Positions 33,170-42,137 are shown, counted from the first letter of the stretch. The stretch is DNA of 64,000 nucleotides from JAGQVA01 sp033764335 (GCA_033764335.1 JANRJC010000017.1:310001-374000), one strand, 5' to 3'. Notes: generated from the letters alone by a model not told the origin. Numbers and translations: made by a program.

Positions 33170-34198
33170 TCAGCTCGGAGAAAGATTTTTATGTAGTCTT
33201 CCTTTCGAAAAAATACGAATCCCGCTGTCGGTACCTTTTCGAAATTCTCGCTGCTGCTGTTCCGATAAATGGGTAAAATCCCTGCATTCATCGGAGCAGC
33301 AGCCTTCATATTTTTCGGCGCAGGAAGGACACTGGATAAACAGCAGGTTGCAGGTTACATTTTTGCAGTTGACATGGGTATCACATAAAGCTCCGCACTG
33401 ATGACAATGGGCGACGATTTCATCGGAAATCCGCTCCCCCATCCTTTCGTCAAAAACAAAGTTTTTACCAACAAATTTATTCTCCAGCCCGGCTTGCTCC
33501 ACGTCGTGGGCGTATTTGATGATCCCCCCTTCCAACTGAAAAACTTTCTCAAACCCCCGGTGGCGAAACCATGCGCTGGCCTTTTCACACCGAATGCCTC
33601 CGGTACAGTACATGACAATGTTTTTGTCCTTGTGGTCCTGAAGAATATTTTCCACAATAGGCAGCGAGTCCCTAAAGGTATCCACGTCCGGTAATATTGC
33701 ATCCCGAAAGTGGCCTACTTCACTTTCGTAGTGATTGCGCATATCAATCACCACAGTATCTTCTTGGCTGGTAATTTCATTAAACTGCACAGCGGAAAGA
33801 TGAACCCCTTTGTCGGTGACATCAAAAGTTTCGTCATTCAGGCCATCGGCCAGAATTTTAGGGCGAACTTTAATTTTCAGTTTGAAAAAAGATTTCCCGT
33901 CATCTTCTACCGCAATATTCAGGCGGATTCCGCGCAGAAAATCAATTTTGTCCAACTCCGCCTTAAAATTTTCCAGATTAGCTTCCGGTACCGAAATTTG
34001 GGCATTTATACCTTCTTTTGCGATATAAACCCGTCCCAAGACCCTTAAGATTTCCCAGTTTCGGTATAAATCGTTACGAAAATCTACGGGATCGGAAATT
34101 TTCGCATACTGGTAAAAGGAGATTGTCATTCGCTTTTCAGCGCTCCTCGCTAAAGCCTGTTTTAGCTCCTGTCCGTTGATCTTGTTAAATAAAGCCAT
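33170..34198 (-). CDS. trhO: tRNA uridine(34) hydroxylase, rhodanese-like (TrhO/YceA)
   Basis: Hydroxylates U34 of some tRNAs toward 5-hydroxyuridine derivatives. Starting at MALFNKINGQELKQ (34198) gives 342 residues and matches the family's usual N terminus; an ATG at 34228 is also in frame. The N-terminal acylphosphatase-like domain (TISFYQYAKI, GRVYIAKEGINAQISVPE) precedes the rhodanese domain with the catalytic Cys in VMYCTGGIRCEKASAWF. The C terminus carries a Cys-rich segment (CHQCGALCDTHVNCKNVTC, QCPSCAEKYEGCCSDEC) that could bind zinc. The stop is 10 bases from the convergent surface-protein gene. Confidence 0.92.
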   Translation of the reverse strand: MALFNKINGQELKQALARSAEKRMTISFYQYAKISDPVDFRNDLYRNWEILRVLGRVYIAKEGINAQISVPEANLENFKAELDKIDFLRGIRLNIAVEDDGKSFFKLKIKVRPKILADGLNDETFDVTDKGVHLSAVQFNEITSQEDTVVIDMRNHYESEVGHFRDAILPDVDTFRDSLPIVENILQDHKDKNIVMYCTGGIRCEKASAWFRHRGFEKVFQLEGGIIKYAHDVEQAGLENKFVGKNFVFDERMGERISDEIVAHCHQCGALCDTHVNCKNVTCNLLFIQCPSCAEKYEGCCSDECRDFTHLSEQQQREFRKGTDSGIRIFSKGRLHKNLSPS

Positions 34199-34298
34199 AA
34201 CCCATTTATTGGAAAAATCTCTCTGCATATTTGTGTTTTTGCGACAATATTGCAATACTTGCCATCACAAATATTATTGCCGCCATTATTTTCGACAA

Positions 34299-35582
34299 AT
34301 GAAAAACCGATTATCCACGTCTGTCATCATTGGCTCCGCAGTGGTTTTCTTTATTTTTGGATACTTTTTCATCCAAAATTCCCAATCAGACATCTCCTTT
34401 TCGCTTTCATCTGCCGCCCACAAAGTTACGGAGAATCAACTTACTTCTCCAAAGTTGCTTTACGGTATTCCCATTGATTCGATGATTGTCATCAATGAAG
34501 TGGTAAAAGCGAATGAAAATCTTTCCGAGATTCTGGCTCGTTACAACGTACCCGCAGCCACTATTTTCAAAATCGCCACCCTTCCCCGTGAAATATTTGA
34601 CGTCAGGCGTCTTCTGGTGAACAAATCCTACACCATCATTCATCAGAAAGACTCTATGCAGACGGCAAAAAGTTTTATTTATTACCCCAATGCCATAGAC
34701 TACGTAGTGATCAACCTTGACGATTCGCTTGAAGTCGAAACCGGTCAGCATCGGGTAGATACGGTAGAACATGTACTCTCCGGAACCATCACCTCCTCCC
34801 TCTACCAGTCTATCATCGAAGAAGGGGGTACTCCTGCGCTTGTGAGCGAACTGGCAGATGTGTATGCCTGGGCCATTGATTTTTTTGGTTTACAGGAAGG
34901 CGATTGCTTCAAAATGGTTTATACCACGCTTGAAGTGCAGGGACAACCTGCCGGCTTTGGGCGTATCCTCACGGCTTCTTTTAATCATGCAAGCCGCGAA
35001 TATCGGGCTTACAGTTTTGACCAAGGCGAAGGCTCCGAATATTTTGATGAAGAAGGAAATAGCTTGCGGAAAACCTTCCTGAAAGCACCGCTAAAGTATT
35101 CTAGGATTAGCTCTCATTTTTCCTACAACCGCTTTCACCCTGTGCTGAAAATCCGGAGACCTCATCTGGGGGTTGACTATGCCGCGCCGGTGGGCACACC
35201 GGTAGTCACCGTCGGAGACGGAGTTGTGTTGAGCGTGGGCTACAACGGAGGTGCGGGGAAAATGGTTAAAATCAGACATAACAGCAATTTTACTACGGCT
35301 TATCTCCATCTCTCCAGTTATGGCGAAGGTATCCGCGAAGGGGCGGCTGTACGCCAGGGCGAGGTGATCGGTTATGTCGGTAGTACCGGAGTTTCAACCG
35401 GGCCGCACCTCGATTTTCGTTTTTACAAAAATGGTGTGCCCGTGGATCCGCTTCAGGTTGAACCGCCTTCTGCCAATCCCATCTGTGAGCAATACCGGGA
35501 AGATTTCCACGAAGCCATTACTCAACAACAAAAAAAGTTAGATAAAGTCGGAGAAAATAGTCGCTTACTTGCAATGGAATAA
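34299..35582 (+). CDS. M23 family murein endopeptidase, membrane-anchored
   Basis: The start MKNRLSTSVIIGSAVVFFIF (34299) gives 427 residues with one N-terminal membrane segment or uncleaved signal. Residues about 50-200 form the helical/LysM-like region seen in MepM-type proteins (NENLSEILARYNVPAATIFK). The C-terminal lysostaphin-type domain has the zinc ligands in RRPHLGVDYAAPVGTPV (His, Asp), then YLHLSSYGEG and GPHLDFRFYKNG (HxD-type His). It should cut peptide cross-links of peptidoglycan in the periplasm. Divergent from trhO; ends 137 bases before a strong terminator. Confidence 0.9.
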   Translation: MKNRLSTSVIIGSAVVFFIFGYFFIQNSQSDISFSLSSAAHKVTENQLTSPKLLYGIPIDSMIVINEVVKANENLSEILARYNVPAATIFKIATLPREIFDVRRLLVNKSYTIIHQKDSMQTAKSFIYYPNAIDYVVINLDDSLEVETGQHRVDTVEHVLSGTITSSLYQSIIEEGGTPALVSELADVYAWAIDFFGLQEGDCFKMVYTTLEVQGQPAGFGRILTASFNHASREYRAYSFDQGEGSEYFDEEGNSLRKTFLKAPLKYSRISSHFSYNRFHPVLKIRRPHLGVDYAAPVGTPVVTVGDGVVLSVGYNGGAGKMVKIRHNSNFTTAYLHLSSYGEGIREGAAVRQGEVIGYVGSTGVSTGPHLDFRFYKNGVPVDPLQVEPPSANPICEQYREDFHEAITQQQKKLDKVGENSRLLAME

Positions 35583-35719
35583 TTCAACCGCCGGAAACAT
35601 CTGACATATCCCGCATGAAATTGGAAATCCGCAGGATTTTTGCCAGATTAGCGCAAAATTTAACAACTACTACTATCTTTTTATATACGTGTTAACGTTT
35701 TACATCTACCTTAAAAACG

Positions 35720-35747
35720 CGGGCCTTTTTGAGGCCCGTTTTTTTTT
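35720..35747 (+). terminator. Strong terminator after the M23 peptidase gene
   Basis: CGGGCCT (35720-35726), loop TTTTG, AGGCCCG (35732-35738), then nine T. A run of five A before the stem makes it partly bidirectional. The 137 bases between the peptidase stop and this hairpin hold no visible gene. Confidence 0.9.
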
Positions 35748-35782
35748 GCTTAATTGCTAATGAGTTTTAAAGTGCTCCACTC

Positions 35783-36031
35783 ATGTTTAAGTTTTTCAAA
35801 AACAGCTCTAACGGCAATAGTAAAAAACCGGCCATCCCGTTTGTGGACATCAACGGTGTTCCGCTGGCGGAAGGAGATAAAGTCGAATCGCTCCGATACA
35901 ACCTCGGCCAATGTATCATTGTGTCGGCTGAAACCGGTTATGTTTATGAATCGCTGGAAACGGGAGAACAGGTCAGTTATCTCAAGATGGTTGACGCTGC
36001 AACCACTTTCCAGAAAGTGAAGAAGTTGTGA
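35783..36031 (+). CDS. Small conserved-looking protein before the decarboxylase gene, 82 residues
   Basis: Starts MFKFFKNSSNGNSKKPAIPF and contains a compact beta-rich core (VPLAEGDKVESLRYNLGQCI, ETGYVYESLETGEQVSYLKM). No signal peptide or known domain. The stop is 2 bases before the ATG of the ACMSD-like gene (TGATATG), so the two are almost certainly cotranscribed and perhaps translationally coupled. The KOW/SH3-like look of the core is only an impression. An overlapping frame in another phase has poorer composition. Confidence 0.7.
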   Translation: MFKFFKNSSNGNSKKPAIPFVDINGVPLAEGDKVESLRYNLGQCIIVSAETGYVYESLETGEQVSYLKMVDAATTFQKVKKL

Positions 36032-36032
36032 T

Positions 36033-37040
36033 ATGCTCAAAATAGACGCACACTCGCATATTCTGCCGGAACACCTGCCCCGATTTTCGGAAAAATTTGG
36101 CTACGGAGACTTCATTCACCTCGATCATCATAAACCCGGCTTCGCCAATATGATGAAAGGCAATGTCTTTTTCCGCGAAATCGAAACCAATTGCTGGGAT
36201 CCTGCCATCCGGCTGGAAGAATATGCCCTGCGTCAGACGCAGGTACAGGTCGTATGCACCGTGCCGATTATGTTTAGCTATTGGGCAAAACCCAAAGACA
36301 CCCTCGAACTTTCCCGCTTTCTCAATGACCATATCGCTGAAGTAGTCGCCGCAGACCCCCGACATTTTGTCGGACTGGGAACGGTTCCCATGCAGGATGC
36401 CGACCTCGCCGTGAAAGAATTGCACCGACTGAAACAACTCGGTTTGCCCGGCATACAGATTGGTTCCAATATCAATGACATAAATCTCAGCGAACCTCAG
36501 TTTTACCCGATCTGGGAGGCCTGTGAAGCCCTTAACATGGCCGTTATGGTTCACCCCTGGAATATGATGGGTAAAAACCTTATGGAACGTTATTGGCTGC
36601 CCTGGCTGGTCGGAATGCCCGCCGAAACCTCACGTGCCATTTGCTCCATGATTTTTGGCGGTGTATTTGAAAAATTCACTCAACTTCGGGTAATGTTTTC
36701 GCACGCCAGCGGCTCTTTTCTTTCGACTTTTGGGCGGGTAGAGCACGGATTCAACTGTCGCCCCGACCTCGTGGCCATAGACAACCCCATACCTCCCCGC
36801 GAATACCTCGGAAGGTTTTGGGTGGACAGCATCACTCACGACACCACGATGTTGCGTTATGTGATGAATATGGTAGGCTCCAACCGGGTCATGATCGGCT
36901 CAGATTATCCTTTCCCTCTGGGCGATCTCTCTATCGGTAAACTGGTGGACGAAATGGGACTGCCTCCTTTTGATAAGGAAAATATCTATTATCGCTCTGC
37001 ACTGGAGTGGCTGGGACTGGAAAAGGGAAAATTTGTCTGA
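36033..37040 (+). CDS. 2-amino-3-carboxymuconate-6-semialdehyde decarboxylase (amidohydrolase family)
   Basis: Decarboxylates ACMS, diverting the kynurenine route of tryptophan breakdown away from quinolinate and NAD. The 335 residues equal the size of known ACMSD enzymes. Zinc ligands: DAHSHILP (HxH) at the start, MVHPWNMMG with the metal His, FSHASGSF, and the Asp of MIGSDYPFPLG. NCWDPAIRLEEYALRQTQVQ and ERYWLPWLVGMPAETSRAIC are hallmark stretches of ACMSD rather than of other amidohydrolases. No other kynurenine-pathway gene is in the window. Cotranscribed with the small gene before it. Confidence 0.9.
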   Translation: MLKIDAHSHILPEHLPRFSEKFGYGDFIHLDHHKPGFANMMKGNVFFREIETNCWDPAIRLEEYALRQTQVQVVCTVPIMFSYWAKPKDTLELSRFLNDHIAEVVAADPRHFVGLGTVPMQDADLAVKELHRLKQLGLPGIQIGSNINDINLSEPQFYPIWEACEALNMAVMVHPWNMMGKNLMERYWLPWLVGMPAETSRAICSMIFGGVFEKFTQLRVMFSHASGSFLSTFGRVEHGFNCRPDLVAIDNPIPPREYLGRFWVDSITHDTTMLRYVMNMVGSNRVMIGSDYPFPLGDLSIGKLVDEMGLPPFDKENIYYRSALEWLGLEKGKFV

Positions 37041-37043
37041 GCT

Positions 37044-37448
37044 TCAGGCAATCGGGTTGAGAGTAATGGAAAATATCGTATAGTCGCTCACATCGCGGCC
37101 ATGGCTGAATTTGTCGAGTACCTCGTACATATCCCGGGCGCGGAAGTAAGAAGTATGAAGTTCCCCCTGTCCTTTTTTCGTCCATTGTACCGTATAGGAG
37201 TGCTCCTGTCGAAAATTTTTGGTGACATACTCCAGCATAAGGCGCAAGGCCTCCCCTTTTGATTCTGCCTGTACCGAATGATAGAGGAAGGACTGGTCGT
37301 GTTTGGGATTAATGGTAATCAGGTCAAGCAATACCTGCGCGCCTTCGTTGGTGAAGTTAAAAACGAGGTTGGCCTGCGAAAGGTCCAGCTTTTTAGCGAT
37401 TTCCGTCTGAAGACGGGCGATTTCGATGTGATTGTCAACAACGCTCAT
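37044..37448 (-). CDS. Hypothetical cytoplasmic protein, about 134 residues
   Basis: Not recognised. The start at 37448 (MSVVDNHIEIARLQTEIAKK) gives a natural helical N terminus; an in-frame ATG at 37502 adds 18 residues. The protein is mixed alpha/beta (NLVFNFTNEGAQVLLDLITI, YTVQWTKKGQGELHTSYFRA, YTIFSITLNPI at the end) and lacks a signal peptide. It is convergent with the decarboxylase gene (3-base gap) and divergent from the CHAT gene. Confidence 0.65.
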   Translation of the reverse strand: MSVVDNHIEIARLQTEIAKKLDLSQANLVFNFTNEGAQVLLDLITINPKHDQSFLYHSVQAESKGEALRLMLEYVTKNFRQEHSYTVQWTKKGQGELHTSYFRARDMYEVLDKFSHGRDVSDYTIFSITLNPIA

Positions 37449-37530
37449 GCCGCAAATATCCGAATATTTCTGAAAAATTGCAGGTTTAGCAAAAATTGAC
37501 ATTTGTACGGGGTTTAGGAATTTCTTAGGT

Positions 37531-40500
37531 TTGGGAACAGTGATACTTGCCACAAAAGCCAAAACCTCTTCCGGAAATATTTTTCCTGGTCATATCGCCG
37601 TTGTTTTAATGGTCATATCCTTATGTTTTTTTTTAAGGGGTACTCTTTTCGCTCAAAACCGTGAATATCTGCCCTTGAACAGCGGAATCCATTCATTGGA
37701 GAGAGAATATCATATATATCCAGCCTTTTCGGACAGTGCGATATTTTATACCAAAAAATCATTAAGTTATTTGGAAAACAAAAATACGTCAGAATTTATT
37801 GAGACGCTTTTATTTTTATCCAACGTATATAATTATCGAGAAGAATTTGACAGCATTGGAAAGTATGCACAAATGGCTCTTTATAAAACAAGCCTCCACG
37901 ACAATTTGGCGGAAGGATACCGTTACCTTGCCTTAAATAATCTGGCTTCTTACCATTTGCTCAAAGGCAATTTCCGCGAGGCAGATATACTTTATGAGAA
38001 ATCATTAAAGGAAAACCTTCATAATGAGGACATTGCGCAGATTTTGTTTAATATTGGCCTTACACGAAAAAAGCAGGGAGATTACTCGGAGGCCCTGCGA
38101 ATGCTTGACCGGGCCGAAACCCTTTCCTTCTATCAGACAGGCCTTTTTCGTGCGGAAATATTCAATTTAAAATCCAGAATTTACATCCGCCTGCAAAATT
38201 GGGAGGAGGCCCGGAAAAATAATATACAGGCCCTGTCTCATCTCCAATCATTTAACGATGAAGTTTCCCTGAAAAAAAAACTGGAACTTGCCTTCGGCAG
38301 AGGGCTGATCGAAACGGCTTCCGGCAATCCACAAAAAGCTTTTGAAGTTATAAATACGGGGAAAAAAATCCAGTCTCGTCTCGACGGTTATCGCACCGAA
38401 ATTACCCATGGTATTCTCGCACGGATTTATTCCGCTTCGGGCAAAACGGACAGTGCCGTTTTTTACGCCCAACTAGCTTTAGGCCAATTGATTCAAAGCC
38501 TTCCCGACCTGCCGAGGCATCCGTTGATCGCCGAAGCGTGGCTGGATTTAGGGGATATTTTCTTAAAAGCTAAAAAATTTGACGACGCCGAATTCTCCTA
38601 TACAAAAGGGTTGGCCTGCCTCGTAAATCAGGATTTTTCCTCCCGAAATCTGCCTGACCCGGAATCGGTCATATATCCCGTAGATGCCGTCCCTTTGATC
38701 TGCGGCATTGGCTCTGCCTATCTTCAAAAATTTCAGCAATCCGGTGTAGCCAATGAGCTTCAACAAGCAACGGATGCTTATCTGTTGGCCACACGACTCA
38801 TCCCGCGCATCTATCGGGAGTTTCAAAACGAAGATTCCCGCCTATTTATGGCCGGGCAGGCCGTTCATACCTACGAACAGGCCATTGCCCTGACACTCGA
38901 ACTTGCCCGTCATACCAGCGACAAACGACATCTTGAAACTGCTTTTTATCTGGCAGAACAAAATAAAGCAGCCTTGCTCTATTTTGCCCTCAGCGAGGCA
39001 GAAAAAATAAAATCCCTCGGTTTACCTGACTCTCTTACCGAAAGAGAAAATTTAATAAAAACAGAGTTAGCCTTTTATCAGGAAAAAATTTTTGAAGAAA
39101 GTCGGAAAACTATCGGCCAAAACTCCGAAAAACTAATACGCTGGAAGGAAAAAATTTTCCATCTGGAGGAGGAAACCCGAATATTCAAAAAAGTTCTTGA
39201 AACCCATTACCCGCAATATTATCAGTTAAAATACCCGCAGGAAGAAATTACCGTATCCGAAGTTCGGAAACTTCTTCCCAAAGGCGCAGCCTGGCTGGAA
39301 TATTTCTGTGGGGAAAGTGCGACCTACGCCTTTAAGATTACAGATAACGAAATTCAGGTAGAAAAAATCCTGGGGCGAGATTCGCTGGATCATTGGATCA
39401 ACGCCATGCGGGAAGGGATTTATCAAAACTGGACCCACAAAAACGACTCGACCGGCGAATTTTCTGCCCTCGACTTTCAATATATCATCCATGCACGCAA
39501 ACTTTATCAAAACCTGATTGCCCCTTTTGAAAAAAACGGCGCAAAACTACCCCGAGAACTCATTATTGTACCCGATGACATACTCGGTTATCTTCCTTTT
39601 GATGCCCTGCTTACAGCCCCGACTACACGTTCTCAACGTTTTCGCCAATTTCCCTATATGATTCGGCGATTTGAAATCAGTTACGCCTATTCGGCGGCCC
39701 TTCTGCAAAATTTGTCCCCCGCACAATCGGACAACCCGTCAAAAGTAAAAATTTTCGCTTTGGGACCATGGACCGAACCCCGCGCCGGGAACAGCAACGG
39801 GCCTCCTGCTTTACTATTTTCCAGAGACGAAATTTCGGCGATTACATCGCTGTTTCAGAGTACAACACTTCTGGGAGAGGATGCCACCCGCGCCCGATTT
39901 CTGGCGCGGGCAAAGGACTTTGAAATGATCCATTTGTCCACCCATGCACAAATAAATGATACTGATTCCCGCTACTCACGCATTACTTTTGCCGCAGACT
40001 CCGACACCCTTCCGGATTTTCTCACCGTAGCGGAAATCTGCAACCTCCGTCTCCGGGCTGATATGGTAGTATTGAGTGCCTGTGAAACAGGAGTAGGGTC
40101 TCTCCAAAAAGGAGAAGGGATTCTTAGCCTGGCACGAGCCTTTACTTATGCCGGCGCCAAAAGTATCATCACGACACTCTGGCAGGTGGATGATCAGGCG
40201 ACGGCTCTTATCATGAAGCGGTTTTATCGTTATTTGCACAGCGGTTACGACAAGGATGTTGCTCTCCGACAGGCAAAACTCGACTACCTGGAAAACAGCG
40301 ACAACCGCCTGGCGCACCCGTTTTTCTGGGCAGCAACTCTGCCTTCCGGCAATATGAAACCCCTCCGTACCGGTTCTGATTATCTCCTACCGGCGTTACT
40401 TACGCTCCTGTTCGTGATCGCTCTTTCGGCTTTCTACCTTGTAAAAAAAATCCGATCAGGCGCGGGCTTTATACTTTCGCCAGCCGCCGAGGATCGCACC

Positions 40501-40545
40501 TCCGACCGCCAGGCCGACCATGCTAAAACCGCCGGTAATCCATGA
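37531..40545 (+). CDS. TPR-CHAT caspase-like protein with signal peptide and C-terminal membrane helix
   Basis: A 1004-residue protein. The signal segment IAVVLMVISLCFFLRGTLF is followed by AQN near residue 42. Residues 60-480 are tetratricopeptide repeats (LKGNFREADILYEKSLKENL, KKQGDYSEALRMLDRAETLS, AKKFDDAEFSYTKGLACLVN). After a coiled-coil stretch, the CHAT protease domain spans about 580-930. It has the catalytic dyad His805 (HLSTHA) and Cys851 (VVLSACETGVG), plus ARAFTYAGAKSIITTLWQVD. A membrane helix (YLLPALLTLLFVIALSAFYL) near 955-975 would hold the protein in the envelope. CHAT proteins are caspase relatives; some act in defence or regulated proteolysis. No gasdermin or other partner is next to it, so the target is unknown. 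Confidence 0.88.
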   Translation: MGTVILATKAKTSSGNIFPGHIAVVLMVISLCFFLRGTLFAQNREYLPLNSGIHSLEREYHIYPAFSDSAIFYTKKSLSYLENKNTSEFIETLLFLSNVYNYREEFDSIGKYAQMALYKTSLHDNLAEGYRYLALNNLASYHLLKGNFREADILYEKSLKENLHNEDIAQILFNIGLTRKKQGDYSEALRMLDRAETLSFYQTGLFRAEIFNLKSRIYIRLQNWEEARKNNIQALSHLQSFNDEVSLKKKLELAFGRGLIETASGNPQKAFEVINTGKKIQSRLDGYRTEITHGILARIYSASGKTDSAVFYAQLALGQLIQSLPDLPRHPLIAEAWLDLGDIFLKAKKFDDAEFSYTKGLACLVNQDFSSRNLPDPESVIYPVDAVPLICGIGSAYLQKFQQSGVANELQQATDAYLLATRLIPRIYREFQNEDSRLFMAGQAVHTYEQAIALTLELARHTSDKRHLETAFYLAEQNKAALLYFALSEAEKIKSLGLPDSLTERENLIKTELAFYQEKIFEESRKTIGQNSEKLIRWKEKIFHLEEETRIFKKVLETHYPQYYQLKYPQEEITVSEVRKLLPKGAAWLEYFCGESATYAFKITDNEIQVEKILGRDSLDHWINAMREGIYQNWTHKNDSTGEFSALDFQYIIHARKLYQNLIAPFEKNGAKLPRELIIVPDDILGYLPFDALLTAPTTRSQRFRQFPYMIRRFEISYAYSAALLQNLSPAQSDNPSKVKIFALGPWTEPRAGNSNGPPALLFSRDEISAITSLFQSTTLLGEDATRARFLARAKDFEMIHLSTHAQINDTDSRYSRITFAADSDTLPDFLTVAEICNLRLRADMVVLSACETGVGSLQKGEGILSLARAFTYAGAKSIITTLWQVDDQATALIMKRFYRYLHSGYDKDVALRQAKLDYLENSDNRLAHPFFWAATLPSGNMKPLRTGSDYLLPALLTLLFVIALSAFYLVKKIRSGAGFILSPAAEDRTSDRQADHAKTAGNP

Positions 40546-40884
40546 AAGCCCGTAGGGATTTCCTGCAAACATATCGCCGGTCATATCCGAAAGGAATACA
40601 AAAGAAAAAGCAATCAGCAACCCGATACCCGCACCATAAAGCGCGGACTCAATCTCGAGTTTTACAAACAACCATGCCAAAACATACATCGGAATAATGG
40701 TAGCGATCATGTTGGATATCCAGACACCCGCGCCGGGAGGATTAGCCTCTACGGTGGCCATATCCAGGCCTACCATAGCCATCCATTGGTCACCGAATAA
40801 AGGTCCGTACCAGACAAAACCCAGAATGGTAAGGAAAACAATTCCGGCCCAAACAGCCAGATGATTAATGGTTAATTGTCCCAT
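40456..40884 (-). CDS. DUF1761 membrane protein
   Basis: A 142-residue protein with four hydrophobic helices (AVWAGIVFLTILGFVWYGPL, NMIATIIPMYVLAWLFVKLE, GAGIGLLIAFSFVFLSDMTG, GGFSMVGLAVGGAILGGW). The pattern WYGPLFGDQWMAMVG matches DUF1761, a family of small integral membrane proteins of unknown function. It has its own promoter. Its last 90 bases overlap antisense with the end of the CHAT gene. Confidence 0.88.
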   Translation of the reverse strand: MGQLTINHLAVWAGIVFLTILGFVWYGPLFGDQWMAMVGLDMATVEANPPGAGVWISNMIATIIPMYVLAWLFVKLEIESALYGAGIGLLIAFSFVFLSDMTGDMFAGNPYGLSWITGGFSMVGLAVGGAILGGWRKYKARA

Positions 40885-40901
40885 AGTAGTAGTATTTTAC
40901 G

Positions 40902-40932
40902 AAAATATAGATTATTTTTATCTGATAATCAA
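40902..40932 (-). promoter_or_regulatory. Promoter of the DUF1761 gene
   Basis: On the minus strand TTG (40932-40930), 20 bases, TATATTTT (40909-40902), one mismatch to TAnnTTTG. Predicted start near 40895, about 11 bases before the ATG at 40884. Confidence 0.55.
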
Positions 40933-40952
40933 ATGGTTAATCGAAATAGGCT

Positions 40953-41063
40953 ATGAGCATTTCTACCATCCTCAGCATGGTTCTTATCCTCACCTTCAAT
41001 ATAGGAGGTTTTATCTATTTTCTTTACGTTGCAGTAAAAAAGGAATCTGCGAAAAAAATTTAG
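40953..41063 (+). CDS. Small single-helix membrane protein, 36 residues
   Basis: ATG at 40953, TAG at 41061-41063. The product begins MSISTILSMVLILTFNIGGF, continues IYFLYVAV and ends KKESAKKI: one membrane helix of about 25 residues and a basic cytoplasmic tail. This layout (hydrophobic helix, aromatic belt, lysine end) is typical of real small membrane proteins, such as MetS-like or oxidase accessory peptides. Its stop overlaps the convergent oxidoreductase stop by 4 bases. No partner protein is adjacent. Coding is inferred from composition and position. Confidence 0.6.
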   Translation: MSISTILSMVLILTFNIGGFIYFLYVAVKKESAKKI

Positions 41064-42067
41064 TTTTTTCGTACTATTTGTTCCATTACCGCATTCGTGC
41101 GGGAGGCTGTCTCCCCGGTGCTGCTACATTTCCCCCTGCCCAGCAGATCCGCTACTACGGTTTCGATCAATGGCTGCTGGACATGACGAGGCATCTCAAA
41201 GGAAAAAACCTCCTTTCGTTGATCTTTTTCTAAAACTACCGGCGCGGAGGAAAAAAAAGAAAAAGTAATTTTGCCTGTACTTCCGATGATTTCAGTCTCT
41301 TCAAACGCCGCCTTTTCTGCCACCGAAAAACACCATATCCCCGTTCCTAACACCCCCTTTTCGAAGATAAAACTCCCTGCCACAATATCCTCTGCGGCAT
41401 ACAATCCGGCCTGATTGCCGTGAAATCCGGAGGCATTTTTTATCGGCCCCAACAGATCATCCATAAAATCAAGCTGGTGAGAGGCCAAGTCGTAAAAATA
41501 TCCCCCACCTGCTACCTCAGGGTTTACCCGCCAGTTCTCGGGCCTTCCTTCCACAATCGCCGCCAGGATAGCCGGCTTCGGTGCCTGATACAGGCGGATA
41601 TTGACAAATCTCACCTCCCCAATGGCACCGCTGGCTATGAGTTCTTTTACTTTTAGAAAAGGCGGCAATTGTCGCCGGTAATAAGCTGTAAACAGCGGAA
41701 TATCTGCTTCCTGGCAGGCAGAAATCATCTGCTGGCATTCCTGAAAACTCCGGGCCATCGGTTTTTCCACATATACCGGTTTTCCTGCCCGGGCAGCCAT
41801 AAGGGTATAATGGGCATGCGAGTCCGGAGGAGTGGCTATATAGATCGCATTTACTTCCGGATGATCAATCAGTGCTGTCGCGTCATTAAACCAAAACGGG
41901 ACTCCGTGCCGCCGTGCGTAATCTTCTGCTTTAGCCGCGTCGCGTCGCATGACGGCCACCAGTTTTGAATTTTTAATCCGGTTAAAGGCCGGACCGCTTT
42001 TTACCTCCGTCACATCACCACAACCAATGATGCCCCAGCGAACTTCACGATCAGGAAATTTGTACAT
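41060..42067 (-). CDS. Gfo/Idh/MocA family NAD(P)-dependent oxidoreductase
   Basis: 335 residues. The Rossmann motif WGIIGCGDVTEVKSGPAF is at the N terminus, NAIYIATPPDSHAHYTLMAA follows, and the catalytic EKP motif is in GKPVYVEKPMARSFQECQQM. The C-terminal beta domain contains ASHQLDFMDDLLG with the conserved His/Asp near the sugar-binding site. Members oxidise or reduce sugars, inositols and related polyols; the substrate here is unknown. It has no signal peptide and stands alone between divergent or convergent neighbours. Confidence 0.9.
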   Translation of the reverse strand: MYKFPDREVRWGIIGCGDVTEVKSGPAFNRIKNSKLVAVMRRDAAKAEDYARRHGVPFWFNDATALIDHPEVNAIYIATPPDSHAHYTLMAARAGKPVYVEKPMARSFQECQQMISACQEADIPLFTAYYRRQLPPFLKVKELIASGAIGEVRFVNIRLYQAPKPAILAAIVEGRPENWRVNPEVAGGGYFYDLASHQLDFMDDLLGPIKNASGFHGNQAGLYAAEDIVAGSFIFEKGVLGTGIWCFSVAEKAAFEETEIIGSTGKITFSFFSSAPVVLEKDQRKEVFSFEMPRHVQQPLIETVVADLLGRGKCSSTGETASRTNAVMEQIVRKN

Positions 42068-42137
42068 CTGAGAAATATTTTTTCAGTTCCAGCCGCAGGT
42101 TTGTAAATTACTCCGAATATACACCTAGCTGAGGAAA

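Noticed and set aside
37531..40545. CHAT protein as part of a known anti-phage system
   Set aside because: No gasdermin, CRISPR effector, cyclase or other partner gene adjoins; neighbours are ordinary envelope and metabolic genes.
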